Shown: positions 52,013-61,460, counted from the first letter of the stretch. The stretch is 64,000 bases of DNA from Lachnoclostridium sp. UBA1175 (GCA_002311665.1 DBYX01000005.1:1-64000), one strand, 5' to 3'. Notes: generated by a model not told the origin, from the sequence alone. Program-made: numbers and translations.

Positions 52013-53950
52013 ATGAGCCTGGGAAAACAAAAGAAAATCGGCGTGTTGATCTCGAAGCCGACGGCTGAGTACCAGCACGACATTCTGTGCAGCATTGAGA
52101 GACGTGCTGCGTCATATGGATATTACACTCTTGTGTATTCCATCTTCGGCGGATACGGTAAGAACGAGCTTTTTGTGCGCGGCGAGCGCATGCTGGCCGA
52201 TCTTCCGGACTTCCGCAATCTTGACGGGATTCTTTTATGCCTTGATACATTTACCGATGACACGGTGGTCAACCGGCTGCTGGAGCGCGTGCGGATGAGG
52301 GCGACGTGCCCCGTTGTGTGCGTTCGCAGGCAGTACGACGGTTACCACAGTGTTCTTGTCGACGACCGGAATTCCATGGTGGGCATCGTAGATCACCTTG
52401 TGCAGGAGCACGGGTACCGCGATTTCTGCTATGTCAGCGGGCCGAAGGATCACCCGGATGCCATCAACCGTCTGGACTGCTTCAAGAGAATGATGGCGAA
52501 ATATGAGATCCCCCTCGGTGAGGACGACATATTTTACGGGGATTTCTGGCGCAATATGGGCGATGCGGCAGTGGCGGAGCTTCTGGACATCCGCGCGGAT
52601 TACCCCGACGTGATCGTGTGCGCGAACGACTATATGGCGATGGCCGTATGCAACGCGCTGGCCGACCGCGGGATCAAGGTGCCGGACGAGATTGCGGTCA
52701 CGGGATTTGACGACGCGAGGGACGCGGAGACGCAGATCCCGTCGATCACTTCCGTGCGTGTCGACGTGGAAGGCATGGGCCGGCGGGCTGTCGATATGCT
52801 CGTATCGCTGATGAAAAATGAGACCGTTCCGACGATCGACTATGTTCCGACGCAGGTCGTGTGCCGCGAGTCGTGCGGCTGCAAGGGCGACGGTCTGCAG
52901 GGCGCTGCGGCGGCGGTGCGCAAGTACTTCGAGTCGACGCGGCTGGCGGACCACAACAATATGCAGACCGTCTTCATGAGCATCGATGTGGAAAATGCCG
53001 ACAACATGGATGATCTGAACGAATGTATATACACATACATTTTCAACAACGACGACTTCCGTGATTTCTTCATCGTCCTGAATGACAGCGACTGGGGGAC
53101 GGTGGAGCCGGAGGATATGCGGACCTTCACGGACAAGGTGCACCTGCGCACGGCGATCCAGGAGACGATCCTGCTCGGGCATGTGGACCAGGTGTTCTCG
53201 CGGGAGGACATCCTTCCGGATGAGTACGTCTACGACGTGCCGTGCGGATATTATATCGTGCCGTTGCATTTTCAGGAGCTGTGCTACGGCTATGCGATGA
53301 TCAATTTCCGCGACCACGAGGCGCCGCGCGCGTTCTTCCAGTACATCATCACGATCATTAGCAATGTCCTGGAGCGACTGCGCATCAACCGGCGGATGAA
53401 GCAGCTGGTCGACAAGCTCTCCAGCCTCTACATAAGCGACGTGCTGACGGGGCTGAAGAACCGCTACGGGTTCGAGGAGGACTCGCAGCGCCTGTTCGAG
53501 CAGGTGAAGGACAGCGAGCGGACGCTGGCGATCATCTCCATCGATATGGACAACCTCAAGGGGATCAACGACAATTACGGACACGCCCAGGGCGATGTTG
53601 CGCTGCGCGCGATCGCCAACTCGATCTGCGCGGCCTGCTACGCCAACGAGCAGTGCTACCGCATCGGCGGCGACGAGTTCCAGGTGCTTGCGACGGACTA
53701 CACCGACGATGACGTGAACCGCTTCTACGAGCGCTTCGACGCGTTCCTGGAGGATTACAACAACCGTTCGAAGAAACCGTATATGGTATACGCGAGCTAC
53801 GGGCATGTCATCTGCAAGGGATCGGAGGGCCGCGAGCTCGGCGAGTGGATGACTCTGAGCGACGACCTGATGTACTCCAACAAATCGGTCAACAAGAAGC
53901 AGCGCAGTTATTTCCGCGATGTGATCAGAAATCTCGATAACGAGGAATAA
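52013..53950 (+). CDS. LacI-type sugar sensor fused to GGDEF diguanylate cyclase
   Basis: A 645-residue cytoplasmic protein. Residues 8-275 are a LacI/periplasmic-binding fold (KIGVLISKPTAEYQHDI, DGILLCLD, HGYRDFCYVSG, VIVCANDYMAMAVCNAL, VTGFDDA) without the LacI DNA-binding helix-turn-helix. Residues 290-455 are a linker/sensor region with a coiled coil. Residues 470-640 are a GGDEF domain with intact YRIGGDEFQVL and ISIDMDNLKGINDNYG, so c-di-GMP synthesis is likely. galK starts 15 bases downstream, suggesting that galactose or a related sugar is sensed. ATG follows GGAGGAG. Confidence 0.88.
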   Translation: MSLGKQKKIGVLISKPTAEYQHDILCSIERRAASYGYYTLVYSIFGGYGKNELFVRGERMLADLPDFRNLDGILLCLDTFTDDTVVNRLLERVRMRATCPVVCVRRQYDGYHSVLVDDRNSMVGIVDHLVQEHGYRDFCYVSGPKDHPDAINRLDCFKRMMAKYEIPLGEDDIFYGDFWRNMGDAAVAELLDIRADYPDVIVCANDYMAMAVCNALADRGIKVPDEIAVTGFDDARDAETQIPSITSVRVDVEGMGRRAVDMLVSLMKNETVPTIDYVPTQVVCRESCGCKGDGLQGAAAAVRKYFESTRLADHNNMQTVFMSIDVENADNMDDLNECIYTYIFNNDDFRDFFIVLNDSDWGTVEPEDMRTFTDKVHLRTAIQETILLGHVDQVFSREDILPDEYVYDVPCGYYIVPLHFQELCYGYAMINFRDHEAPRAFFQYIITIISNVLERLRINRRMKQLVDKLSSLYISDVLTGLKNRYGFEEDSQRLFEQVKDSERTLAIISIDMDNLKGINDNYGHAQGDVALRAIANSICAACYANEQCYRIGGDEFQVLATDYTDDDVNRFYERFDAFLEDYNNRSKKPYMVYASYGHVICKGSEGRELGEWMTLSDDLMYSNKSVNKKQRSYFRDVIRNLDNEE

Positions 53951-53965
53951 AGGCCCGGGAGGGCT

Positions 53966-55201
53966 GTGGCAACGGAGACGGTGACTGTGGATCATTCAAC
54001 AGAGACTATAGAGAAGATGCGGCGCGAGTTCGCCGCGAGATTCGGAGACTGCGAGGGCGCGCGGGTGTATTTTGCGCCGGGGCGCGTCAACCTGATCGGG
54101 GAGCACACCGACTACAACGGCGGGCACGTGTTCCCGTGTGCGCTGACCATCGGAACATACGCGGTTGCGCGGCTTCGGGAGGACCGGAACCTTCGGATGT
54201 ACTCGATGAATTTTCCGGAGAACGGTGTGATCGAGAGCTCGCTCGACGGGCTTGCGTACCGCGCCGAGGACGGATGGACAAACTACCCGAAGGGTGTGCT
54301 GTGGGCTGCGCGGGAGCAGGGCTACGCAGCGGACCGCGGGCTCGACATTCTCTACTACGGGACGATCCCGAACTCGTCGGGGCTCTCCTCGTCGGCGTCG
54401 ATCGAGGTGCTGACGGGCGAGGTGCTGCGGGACCTGTTCGGATTTGACTATGACGGGATCGCGAACGCGAAGATCGGGCAGCGCGCGGAAAATGCCTTTA
54501 TCGGCGTCAACTGCGGCATTATGGACCAGTTTGCGATCGCGATGGGGCGCAGGGACTGCGCGATTTTCCTCGACACGGCGACGCTCGCATACGAGTACGC
54601 GCCGATCCGTATGGACGGGGTTCGCATCGTCATTGTGAACACGAACCACAAGCGGGGACTCGGGGAATCCAAATACAACGAGAGACGCGCGGAGTGCGAG
54701 GAAGCGCTTGAGGAGTTGCGTACGGCAGCATCACAGGGCAGCGAGCCGTCGGGCCGGAGGGAGATCCCTTCGCTGGGCGCGCTGACGGAGGCGGAGTTCG
54801 AGGCGATGGCGGATGTGATCAAGTCCCCGGTGAGACGCCGCAGAGCCCGCCACGCGGTGTACGAGAACCGGCGCACGATGCGCGCGGTGAAGGCACTCAA
54901 AGAAGGCGATCTCGCGGAGTTCGGGCGGCTGATGAACGAGTCGCACATCTCCCTGCGGGACGATTACGAAGTGACCGGAAGAGAGCTTGACACGCTCGCG
55001 GAAGCCGCATGGGCGGTGCCCGGCGTGATCGGCGCGAGGATGACCGGGGCCGGTTTCGGCGGCTGTGCGGTGTGCCTGGCGCGGGAGGAGGCCGTCGCGG
55101 ACCTGATCCGCGAGGTCGGTGAGCGATATGAGAGAGAGATCGGCTATCCGGCGACATTTTACGTTGTAGAGATCGGGGACGGGCCGGTCAGGCTGGCGTA
55201 G
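53966..55201 (+). CDS. galK: Galactokinase
   Basis: A 411-residue GHMP-family kinase making galactose 1-phosphate. Motifs: VYFAPGRVNLIGEHTDYNGGHVFPCAL (galactokinase signature), the ATP loop GTIPNSSGLSSSASIEVLTGEVL, GIMDQFAIAMGR and MTGAGFGGCAVCL. The GTG start at 53966 has GGGAGG only 3 bases away, so translation may begin slightly downstream. It follows the sugar-sensing GGDEF gene in the same operon. No other Leloir genes are in the window. Confidence 0.94.
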   Translation: MATETVTVDHSTETIEKMRREFAARFGDCEGARVYFAPGRVNLIGEHTDYNGGHVFPCALTIGTYAVARLREDRNLRMYSMNFPENGVIESSLDGLAYRAEDGWTNYPKGVLWAAREQGYAADRGLDILYYGTIPNSSGLSSSASIEVLTGEVLRDLFGFDYDGIANAKIGQRAENAFIGVNCGIMDQFAIAMGRRDCAIFLDTATLAYEYAPIRMDGVRIVIVNTNHKRGLGESKYNERRAECEEALEELRTAASQGSEPSGRREIPSLGALTEAEFEAMADVIKSPVRRRRARHAVYENRRTMRAVKALKEGDLAEFGRLMNESHISLRDDYEVTGRELDTLAEAAWAVPGVIGARMTGAGFGGCAVCLAREEAVADLIREVGERYEREIGYPATFYVVEIGDGPVRLA

Positions 55202-55268
55202 AACGTCCGCGAGGACGATTTTCCGATAGACATCAAAGAAACCTGTCAGAAGAGAGGGAGGAGCAACG

Positions 55269-58067
55269 ATGAGACTGGAGGACAATGAACGGAAGAAAAT
55301 GCTGACCATTTTCGCGAAGAACCTGCCGACATACCGCAAGAACATGAAGCTGTCGCAGGAAGAATTCGGCGAGACGATCGGAATTACGAGGCAGACGGTC
55401 AGTTCCATTGAGCGAGGGGCGTACCCTCTGACGTGGGCGATTTTCCTGTCATGCCTGTTCATATGCACCGGACAGCCCCGCGCGAGAAAACTGATCCTGA
55501 ATTCCTATGCGGGGGAGCCGGTTTTGCTCGGCTTCCTGAACGAGCTTGTCGGTGACAAGGGAAGCATGTCCGCAGAGGGCGGCAACGGCACGGCGCGCCA
55601 GGTTTACTACGGCACCTGCACGATCAAGGGCGACAACCAGTACACGATCGTGGAGTGTGACGCCGGCGTGAGCGAGATGCTCGGGCTCTCGGAGGAATCC
55701 GGCAGCGCGGAGAGCGGCCGTCGCACATCGCGCAGCGCGGCTTCGGGCCGGCTCGGCAGCTACCTTGACTACGTGTATCCCGACGACCGCGAGGCGATCC
55801 GTCGCATCCTCGACGAGAAGATCCGCAAGCAGATGGTCGTCTGCATCGAGCACCGCCTGATCTCGGCCGAGGGCCGCGCAGTGCCGGTACAGTGCTTCGT
55901 GCGCAGACAGAAGAAAATGATGAAGAACGGTCTGTTCGACATCACCATCACGCAGATCACCGGGGAAATGCTTCGCAAGCGCCAGGTTTCCGGCCTTCTC
56001 GAGTCGCTTCCCGTGGGCGTTTCGGTGTTCGAGTACCAGGGCCGCATCGCGCGCGACAACGTGCCGGAGATCGTGTACGCCAACGATGTATTTTACGACA
56101 TCATCGGACACACGAAGGAGCAGTTCACCCAGATTCATGACAATTTCTTCCCCGCGGTTGTGTCCGCGGATGACAATAAGTCCGTGATGCGTCTGTTCGA
56201 CGCACGGCTTGAGACCAACGCCGTCTCGTCGGCGGAGTTCCGCGTGAACCGGTTCGACGGCAGCGTGGCGTGGGTCCACTGCAACGCGCTCGTCGTGTGG
56301 CGCTCGGAGGAGGGCCACTCGCTCGTGAGCTGCGTGCTGACCGACATCACGCAGCGCATCAACGCCGAGATGAGCATGAAGCATCAGCTCGACCGCTACC
56401 GCCAGCTTGAGGACATCTCGGACGACGTGCAGTTCGGCTACGATGTCGTTGAGGACCGCCTGAGCATCCCCACCAGGATCAGCGAGCAGTTCGGCTACGA
56501 CGGCGTGGTCGCCGGCGTGATGAGCGGCAATCTTCCTGCGGAGTTTGTCCACGCGGAGGATTATGAGTCGTTCATGCAGGTGTACCGTAACGCGCTCTCC
56601 GGCATCAACGGCAAGGGCGAGTTCCGCATCAAGCTGGACAACAAGGAATACAAGTGGTGCAAGCTCAATATGATCGGCATCAAGGACGCGAACGGCGCGG
56701 TGATCTACATCTACGGCCGTCTGACGGTCATCGACGAGGAGCGTCGCCGCCAGAAGGAGCGCAGCAACGACCGGATGATCATCAACCGCCTGAACTCGAC
56801 GGACCGCCTGACCAACCTGTACAACCGCACGGCGTTCCGCGGCCGCGTGCAGGAGGTGCTCGCCGATCCGGAGATGGATCCCGTGCACGCCATCATTTAC
56901 TGCGACATCAATGATTTTTCGTACATCAACGAAAAATTCGGATATCCCGCGGGCGACCGCATCCTGAAGGACTTCGGTTCGATGTTCCTTCGCAAGGGCA
57001 AGCGGTGCTTCGCCTGCCGTATCCACTCCGACTACTTCCTCATCTATGTGAACGGGCAGTCGGAGGAGCAGGTCATCGCGAAGCTCAAGAGCTGGTCGAA
57101 GGTTTTCGTGGAGCACCAGTCGAAGGTGTACCCCGGCATCGACATTCAGCTGACGAACGGTGTTTATTTCCTGCGCCGCGGCGAGCATGACATCGCGCTC
57201 GCGATGGACAACGCCAACCTTGCGCGCAAACAGGCGAAGGCGGAGCAGAACAGTCTCTACTGCATCTGCACCGACGAGCTCCGCGCGAAGCGCTCGTACG
57301 AGCAGACGATCGCCGGCGAGATCCAGACCGCGATCCGCGACAACAAGATCGAAGTGTTCCTGCTGCCGAAGTTCTCCCTCGAAGGCCGCCGCGTCATCGG
57401 CGCCGAGGCTCTTGCCCGTTGGGTCAACGACGACGGAACCTACCGTTCTCCTGCGGACTTCATTCCGATCCTGGAGAAGACCGGCCATATCACGGACCTC
57501 GACTTCTGCATCTACACCAACGTGCTGCAGACGCTCCGCAACTGGAAGAAGAAGGGCATCCCGATGGTGCCGATCTCGGTCAACTTCTCGAAGCACAACA
57601 ACAGTTTCGCCAAATTCGACGAGCGCATCAGCCGCCTCGCCGAGCAGTACGGCGTCGACGGACGATTCCTCGAGCTCGAGGTCAATGAGGCGATGCTCGC
57701 CGCGGACCAGCTGAGCGCGAGCAGCAGTATCAAGGACCTTCAGCGCCGCGGCTTCACCATCACGCTCGATGACTTCGGCTCCGGCAATGAATCGCTGTCG
57801 ATGCTGATCACGGCGCCGGTTGACCACGTGAAGATCAGCCGGAACTTCCTCAAGAACATCGGTACCTCCCGCGCCGAGCAGGAGTATGTGCGCTGCATGT
57901 GCGATATGATCGCATCCGTGCACAAGGAGGCAGTGTTCGAGGGCGTGGAGACCGAGGAGCAGGCGGAATTCCTTCACAGCTGCGGTTTCACGACGGCGCA
58001 GGGCTACCTCTTCGAGCGCCCGATGCCGATCGCGGAGTTTGAGAAGAAGTACCTGAAGAAGGCGTGA
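55269..58067 (+). CDS. XRE HTH - PAS - degenerate GGDEF - EAL protein
   Basis: A 932-residue protein. Residues 10-60: XRE helix-turn-helix (YRKNMKLSQEEFGETIGITRQTVSSIERG). About 113-500: three PAS-like domains (HTKEQFTQIHDNFFPAVV, WVHCNALVVW). About 510-660: GGDEF fold whose active site is RIHSDYF, so inactive. About 675-925: EAL domain with GAEALARW, SVNFSKHN, ELEVNEA, LDDFGSG, FEGVETEEQ and TAQGYLFERPM; the usual KIDR is KISR. Phosphodiesterase activity is probable but the KID-to-KIS change leaves doubt. It may couple DNA binding or c-di-GMP sensing to the neighbouring cyclase. Confidence 0.88.
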   Translation: MRLEDNERKKMLTIFAKNLPTYRKNMKLSQEEFGETIGITRQTVSSIERGAYPLTWAIFLSCLFICTGQPRARKLILNSYAGEPVLLGFLNELVGDKGSMSAEGGNGTARQVYYGTCTIKGDNQYTIVECDAGVSEMLGLSEESGSAESGRRTSRSAASGRLGSYLDYVYPDDREAIRRILDEKIRKQMVVCIEHRLISAEGRAVPVQCFVRRQKKMMKNGLFDITITQITGEMLRKRQVSGLLESLPVGVSVFEYQGRIARDNVPEIVYANDVFYDIIGHTKEQFTQIHDNFFPAVVSADDNKSVMRLFDARLETNAVSSAEFRVNRFDGSVAWVHCNALVVWRSEEGHSLVSCVLTDITQRINAEMSMKHQLDRYRQLEDISDDVQFGYDVVEDRLSIPTRISEQFGYDGVVAGVMSGNLPAEFVHAEDYESFMQVYRNALSGINGKGEFRIKLDNKEYKWCKLNMIGIKDANGAVIYIYGRLTVIDEERRRQKERSNDRMIINRLNSTDRLTNLYNRTAFRGRVQEVLADPEMDPVHAIIYCDINDFSYINEKFGYPAGDRILKDFGSMFLRKGKRCFACRIHSDYFLIYVNGQSEEQVIAKLKSWSKVFVEHQSKVYPGIDIQLTNGVYFLRRGEHDIALAMDNANLARKQAKAEQNSLYCICTDELRAKRSYEQTIAGEIQTAIRDNKIEVFLLPKFSLEGRRVIGAEALARWVNDDGTYRSPADFIPILEKTGHITDLDFCIYTNVLQTLRNWKKKGIPMVPISVNFSKHNNSFAKFDERISRLAEQYGVDGRFLELEVNEAMLAADQLSASSSIKDLQRRGFTITLDDFGSGNESLSMLITAPVDHVKISRNFLKNIGTSRAEQEYVRCMCDMIASVHKEAVFEGVETEEQAEFLHSCGFTTAQGYLFERPMPIAEFEKKYLKKA

Positions 58068-58147
58068 CACGTTCTTTCGGCGGGCGTTTTCACCCGGCAG
58101 GGACGGGTTCCCGTGCGTCCGTGAGGGACTCATTTTCCGAAAAATGC

Positions 58148-58176
58148 TTGACAATTGCGCGAAACAAGAGTAGATT
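58148..58176 (+). promoter_or_regulatory. Promoter of asnS
   Basis: TTGACA (58148-58153), 17 bases, TAGATT (58171-58176). A small GATGCC/GGGCATC hairpin lies in the leader. There is no T-box. Confidence 0.65.
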
Positions 58177-58239
58177 AGCGCATTATATATCAAAAAAAGA
58201 TGCCTTCACGTATCACACGCGGGCATCGGGGAGGTTACC

Positions 58240-59631
58240 ATGGATCTGATCACTGTAAAAGAGCTGTTTAGGCAGCGCGAGGACTATTTCGGCAAGACGG
58301 TCTCCGTCGGAGGCTGGGTAAGAAGTAATCGCGACTCGAAGAATTTCGGATTCCTGGTGATCAATGACGGAACTTATTTTGAGACGCTTCAGGTCGTGTA
58401 CACCGACGCGCTCGCTAACTTTGAGGAGATCACGCACTTCGGCGCCGGCGCTGCGGTGATCGTGACCGGCACGCTCGTGGCTACGCCCGATGCGAAGCAG
58501 CCTTTCGAGATCCAGGCGACGGAGGTCGCGCTCGAGGGTGCGTCCGACCCGAGCTATCCGATGCAGAAGAAGCGCCACACATTGGAATATCTGCGCACGA
58601 TGACGCATCTGCGCCCGCGCACCAACACGTTCCAGGCGGTGTTCCGCGTTCGTTCGCTCGCGGCTTACGCCATCCACAAATTCTTCCAGGAGAGAGGCTT
58701 TGTCTACGTTCACACCCCGCTCATCACGGGCAGCGACTGTGAGGGTGCCGGCGAGATGTTCCAGGTGACGACGCTCGATCTCGCGAACGTTCCGATGACC
58801 GAGGACGGCAAGGTCGATTTCTCGAAGGATTTCTTCAACAAACCCACGAACCTGACCGTCAGCGGCCAGCTCAACGGCGAGACGTTCGCGATGGCGTTCC
58901 GCAACATCTACACCTTCGGACCAACCTTCCGTGCGGAAAATTCGAACACCACGCGCCACGCGGCGGAGTTCTGGATGATCGAGCCGGAGATTGCGTTCGC
59001 GGATCTCAAGGATGACTGTGACCTTGCGGAGTCGATGCTCAAGTACATCATCAACTATGTTCTGGAGAACGCTCCCGAGGAGATGGAGTTCTTCAACAAC
59101 TTCGTCGACAAGGGCCTTCTGGAGAGACTGCAGCATGTGGCAAGCTCCGATTTCGGCCGCGTGACCTACACCGACGCGATCAAGCTTCTCGAGCAGAACA
59201 ACGACAAATTCGAATACAAGGTTTACTGGGGTTGCGATCTGCAGACCGAGCACGAGCGCTACCTCACCGAGCAGATCTTCAAGAAGCCTGTCTTCGTCAC
59301 GGACTATCCGAAGGAGATCAAGGCGTTCTACATGAAACTGAACCCGGACGGAAAGACGGTTGCGGCAGCGGACTGCCTCGTGCCCGGCATCGGCGAGATC
59401 ATCGGCGGTTCCCAGCGTGAGGACGACTATGACAAGCTCGTCGCGCGCATCGAGGAACTCGGGATGAAGAAGGAGGACTACAACTTCTATCTCGACCTCC
59501 GCAAATACGGCTCCGCACGCCACGCGGGCTTCGGCCTCGGCTTCGAGCGTTGCATTATGTACCTCACCGGTATGAGCAACATCAGAGACGTCATTCCGTT
59601 CCCCCGTACCGTAAACAATTGCGACCTGTAA
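58240..59631 (+). CDS. asnS: Asparaginyl-tRNA synthetase
   Basis: A 463-residue class IIb synthetase. OB-fold anticodon domain (about 16-105, GGWVRSNRDSKNFGFLVINDGT), class II motif 2 (FGPTFRAENSNTTRHAAEFWMIEPE) and motif 3 (GFGLGFERCIMYLTG) ending IPFPRTVNNCDL, all as in AsnRS. The length is normal. It is monocistronic with its own promoter; a GC hairpin CGGCCCCG/CGGGGCCG (59644-59669) follows without a T-run. Confidence 0.97.
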   Translation: MDLITVKELFRQREDYFGKTVSVGGWVRSNRDSKNFGFLVINDGTYFETLQVVYTDALANFEEITHFGAGAAVIVTGTLVATPDAKQPFEIQATEVALEGASDPSYPMQKKRHTLEYLRTMTHLRPRTNTFQAVFRVRSLAAYAIHKFFQERGFVYVHTPLITGSDCEGAGEMFQVTTLDLANVPMTEDGKVDFSKDFFNKPTNLTVSGQLNGETFAMAFRNIYTFGPTFRAENSNTTRHAAEFWMIEPEIAFADLKDDCDLAESMLKYIINYVLENAPEEMEFFNNFVDKGLLERLQHVASSDFGRVTYTDAIKLLEQNNDKFEYKVYWGCDLQTEHERYLTEQIFKKPVFVTDYPKEIKAFYMKLNPDGKTVAAADCLVPGIGEIIGGSQREDDYDKLVARIEELGMKKEDYNFYLDLRKYGSARHAGFGLGFERCIMYLTGMSNIRDVIPFPRTVNNCDL

Positions 59632-59707
59632 TGTTAACTTCTGCGGCCCCGTGCGAACGTGCGGGGCCGTGAACAGACTTTATAACTGCTTACACAAGGA
59701 TGAACCC

Positions 59708-60547
59708 ATGATCAGTACGCTGCAGGAATACATGTCGTACCCTTTCGTACGATACGCGCTTTTCGTCGCGGTGATGATCTCCTTAAGCTCCGCGCTTTTG
59801 GGGGTCATTCTTGTGTTGAAACGATTTTCCTTCATCGGCGACGGATTGTCGCACGTCGCATTCGGCGCGATGGCGATCGCCTCGGTGATGAAACTGACCA
59901 ACAACCTGTGGTTCGTGTTCCCGGTCACGATCGTGGCTGCGATCCTTCTTCTGTGGACCGGGCAAAATAAAAAGATCAACGGGGATGCGGCGATCGCGAT
60001 GATCTCCGTGGGCGCTCTGGCGGTCGGCTATCTGATGATGAACTTGTTCAAGACTTCGGCCAACATATCCGGTGACGTCTGCAGCACGCTGTTCGGCTCG
60101 ACATCGCTGCTGACTCTCAAGGAGGAGGACGTGTGGCTGTGCCTCGCGATGTCCCTCGTGGTGATCGCCGTGTTTGTGGTGTACTACTACCGGATCTTTG
60201 CAGTGACATTTGACGAGACCTTCGCGCGCGCGGCGGGGCTTCGCGCCTCGGCGTACAATCTGCTTGTCGCCTCGGTCACGGCCGTCATCATCGTGCTTGC
60301 GATGAACCTGGTCGGATCGCTGCTCGCGTCGGCGCTGATCATTTTCCCCGCGCTCTCCGCGATGCGTATGTTCAAAAGCTTCCGCGGTGTGACGCTGTGC
60401 TCCTCGGTGCTCGCGCTTGTCACCTCCGTGTTCGGCATCGCGATCTCCATACTTGCGGGAACGCCTGTCGGCTCCACGATCGTCGTGCTTGACATCGTTA
60501 TGTTCATCTTCTTCGCGGTAGCGGGAAGAGTGACCGGAAGGGGCTGA
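59708..60547 (+). CDS. Metal ABC transporter permease (ABC-3/ZnuB type)
   Basis: A 279-residue permease with eight to nine helices. Family marks: LVLKRFSFIGDGLSHVAFGAMAIA, FDETFARAAGLRASAYN and LVGSLLASALIIFPALSAMRM. ZnuB/MntB-type proteins import zinc or manganese with an ATPase and a binding protein; neither partner gene is adjacent here, so this is an orphan or its partners are elsewhere. ATG 59708 follows AAGGAT; the frame upstream runs through the asnS hairpin. Confidence 0.88.
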   Translation: MISTLQEYMSYPFVRYALFVAVMISLSSALLGVILVLKRFSFIGDGLSHVAFGAMAIASVMKLTNNLWFVFPVTIVAAILLLWTGQNKKINGDAAIAMISVGALAVGYLMMNLFKTSANISGDVCSTLFGSTSLLTLKEEDVWLCLAMSLVVIAVFVVYYYRIFAVTFDETFARAAGLRASAYNLLVASVTAVIIVLAMNLVGSLLASALIIFPALSAMRMFKSFRGVTLCSSVLALVTSVFGIAISILAGTPVGSTIVVLDIVMFIFFAVAGRVTGRG

Positions 60548-60600
60548 CACCCACCGAAGTAAGAAAAAGCCACCCTGATGGGTGCTCAAACAAGAAAACA

Positions 60601-60646
60601 CACCCACCGAACGGCGGAAACCGCTGCGCGGTGGGTGCTTTTTTTT
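60601..60646 (+). terminator. Terminator after the metal permease gene
   Basis: CACCCACCG (60601-60609) pairs with CGGTGGGTG (60629-60637), with an inner GCGG-AAA-CCGC hairpin, then eight T. Confidence 0.92.
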
Positions 60647-60677
60647 CCGCTTTCACTAGACCAAGCCAAAAGAAAAA

Positions 60678-60711
60678 CAGTGGGTGCAGCCTCCATAGCC
60701 GGCACCCACTG
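60678..60711 (-). terminator. Terminator of the queT gene
   Basis: CAGTGGGTGC (60678-60687) pairs with GCACCCACTG (60702-60711). On the minus strand it is followed by TTTTTCTTTT. Confidence 0.88.
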
Positions 60712-60750
60712 ATTCCTGCTGTTTGACTTTTGATAGGTGATCGTCCCTCG

Positions 60751-61410
60751 TCAATCCTGCGTTGCTGCAATTTCCGCTGCGACAGATGCATCGGCGACAG
60801 TCGTCTCGACGGATGCGACGCCGTTTCCGGTCAGGAGCGTTCTCGTGTATGCGTTTCGCAGCAGGGCCGCGAGCAAGAGCCCGCCGAAGATGCCGCAGGC
60901 GATGATCTCACCGGCGGTGACCGTGACTACGATGAACCAGAATGCATACTCCAACTCGAGACCGAACTTGAGGATCGGCGGGATGATCACGGCGTTGGCG
61001 ATGATCGGGGGAAGTGCAAACAGGATCGTGAGGATCACGACGCGAAGGACCGAAACTTTGCCGGCAGCTTCTTTGTCGGATCTGCCGAGTGCTTTCGCGC
61101 GGACTGCACGGCCGATCAGGTATGTGCCGAGCGCGCCGATCAGTGTGGCAACAGGTCCGAACACGATATCCCACGCGGTTGCGCTGGCAATCAGGTTCGT
61201 GAGAAGACATCCGACGTAAAGTCCGGGGATTGCCGATGCGAAAAATGCGGGCAGTATCGTCAACGCTTCGGAGATGCGGCACTGGATGACGCCGCTGCTG
61301 AGGTGGAGCGTTTCGGAGAGCATGGACAGAATAACATAGAGCGCGGCGATCACAGCCGCCTGGGTGATGAACAGAACAGGGTTCCGTTTCAGAGAAGCAT
61401 TTTGTTTCAT
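60751..61410 (-). CDS. queT: QueT-type ECF transporter S component
   Basis: A 219-residue membrane protein with about six helices. The motif SSGVIQCRISEALTILPAFFASAIPGLYVGCLLTNLI and DIVFGPVATLIGALGTYL are hallmarks of QueT, the S component for queuosine precursors such as preQ1. The upstream preQ1-I riboswitch supports the assignment. The shared ECF ATPases are elsewhere. The C-terminal 30 residues are a hydrophilic Ala/Thr/Val tail. Confidence 0.9.
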   Translation of the reverse strand: MKQNASLKRNPVLFITQAAVIAALYVILSMLSETLHLSSGVIQCRISEALTILPAFFASAIPGLYVGCLLTNLIASATAWDIVFGPVATLIGALGTYLIGRAVRAKALGRSDKEAAGKVSVLRVVILTILFALPPIIANAVIIPPILKFGLELEYAFWFIVVTVTAGEIIACGIFGGLLLAALLRNAYTRTLLTGNGVASVETTVADASVAAEIAATQD

Positions 61411-61417
61411 AAAGAAA

Positions 61418-61460
61418 CCTCCATAGTTTTGTTTTAGGTGAGGATGGTTTCGAACTCACC
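61418..61460 (-). ncRNA. preQ1-I riboswitch
   Basis: Minus strand: stem GGTGAG (61455-61460) / CTCACC (61437-61442), a loop TTCGAAACCAT, and an A-rich tail TAAAACAAAACTA leading into the GGAGG ribosome site. CCAT in the loop can pair with ATGG next to the ribosome site, forming the H-type pseudoknot that sequesters it. Control is therefore probably translational. Confidence 0.85.

Noticed and set aside
52013..53950. LacI-family transcription repressor
   Set aside because: The N-terminal helix-turn-helix is missing and the C-terminus is GGDEF, so it is a signalling enzyme.
58077..58239. T-box leader for asnS
   Set aside because: No AGGGTGGNACCGCG-like T-box sequence or terminator is present; only a promoter and a small hairpin are seen.
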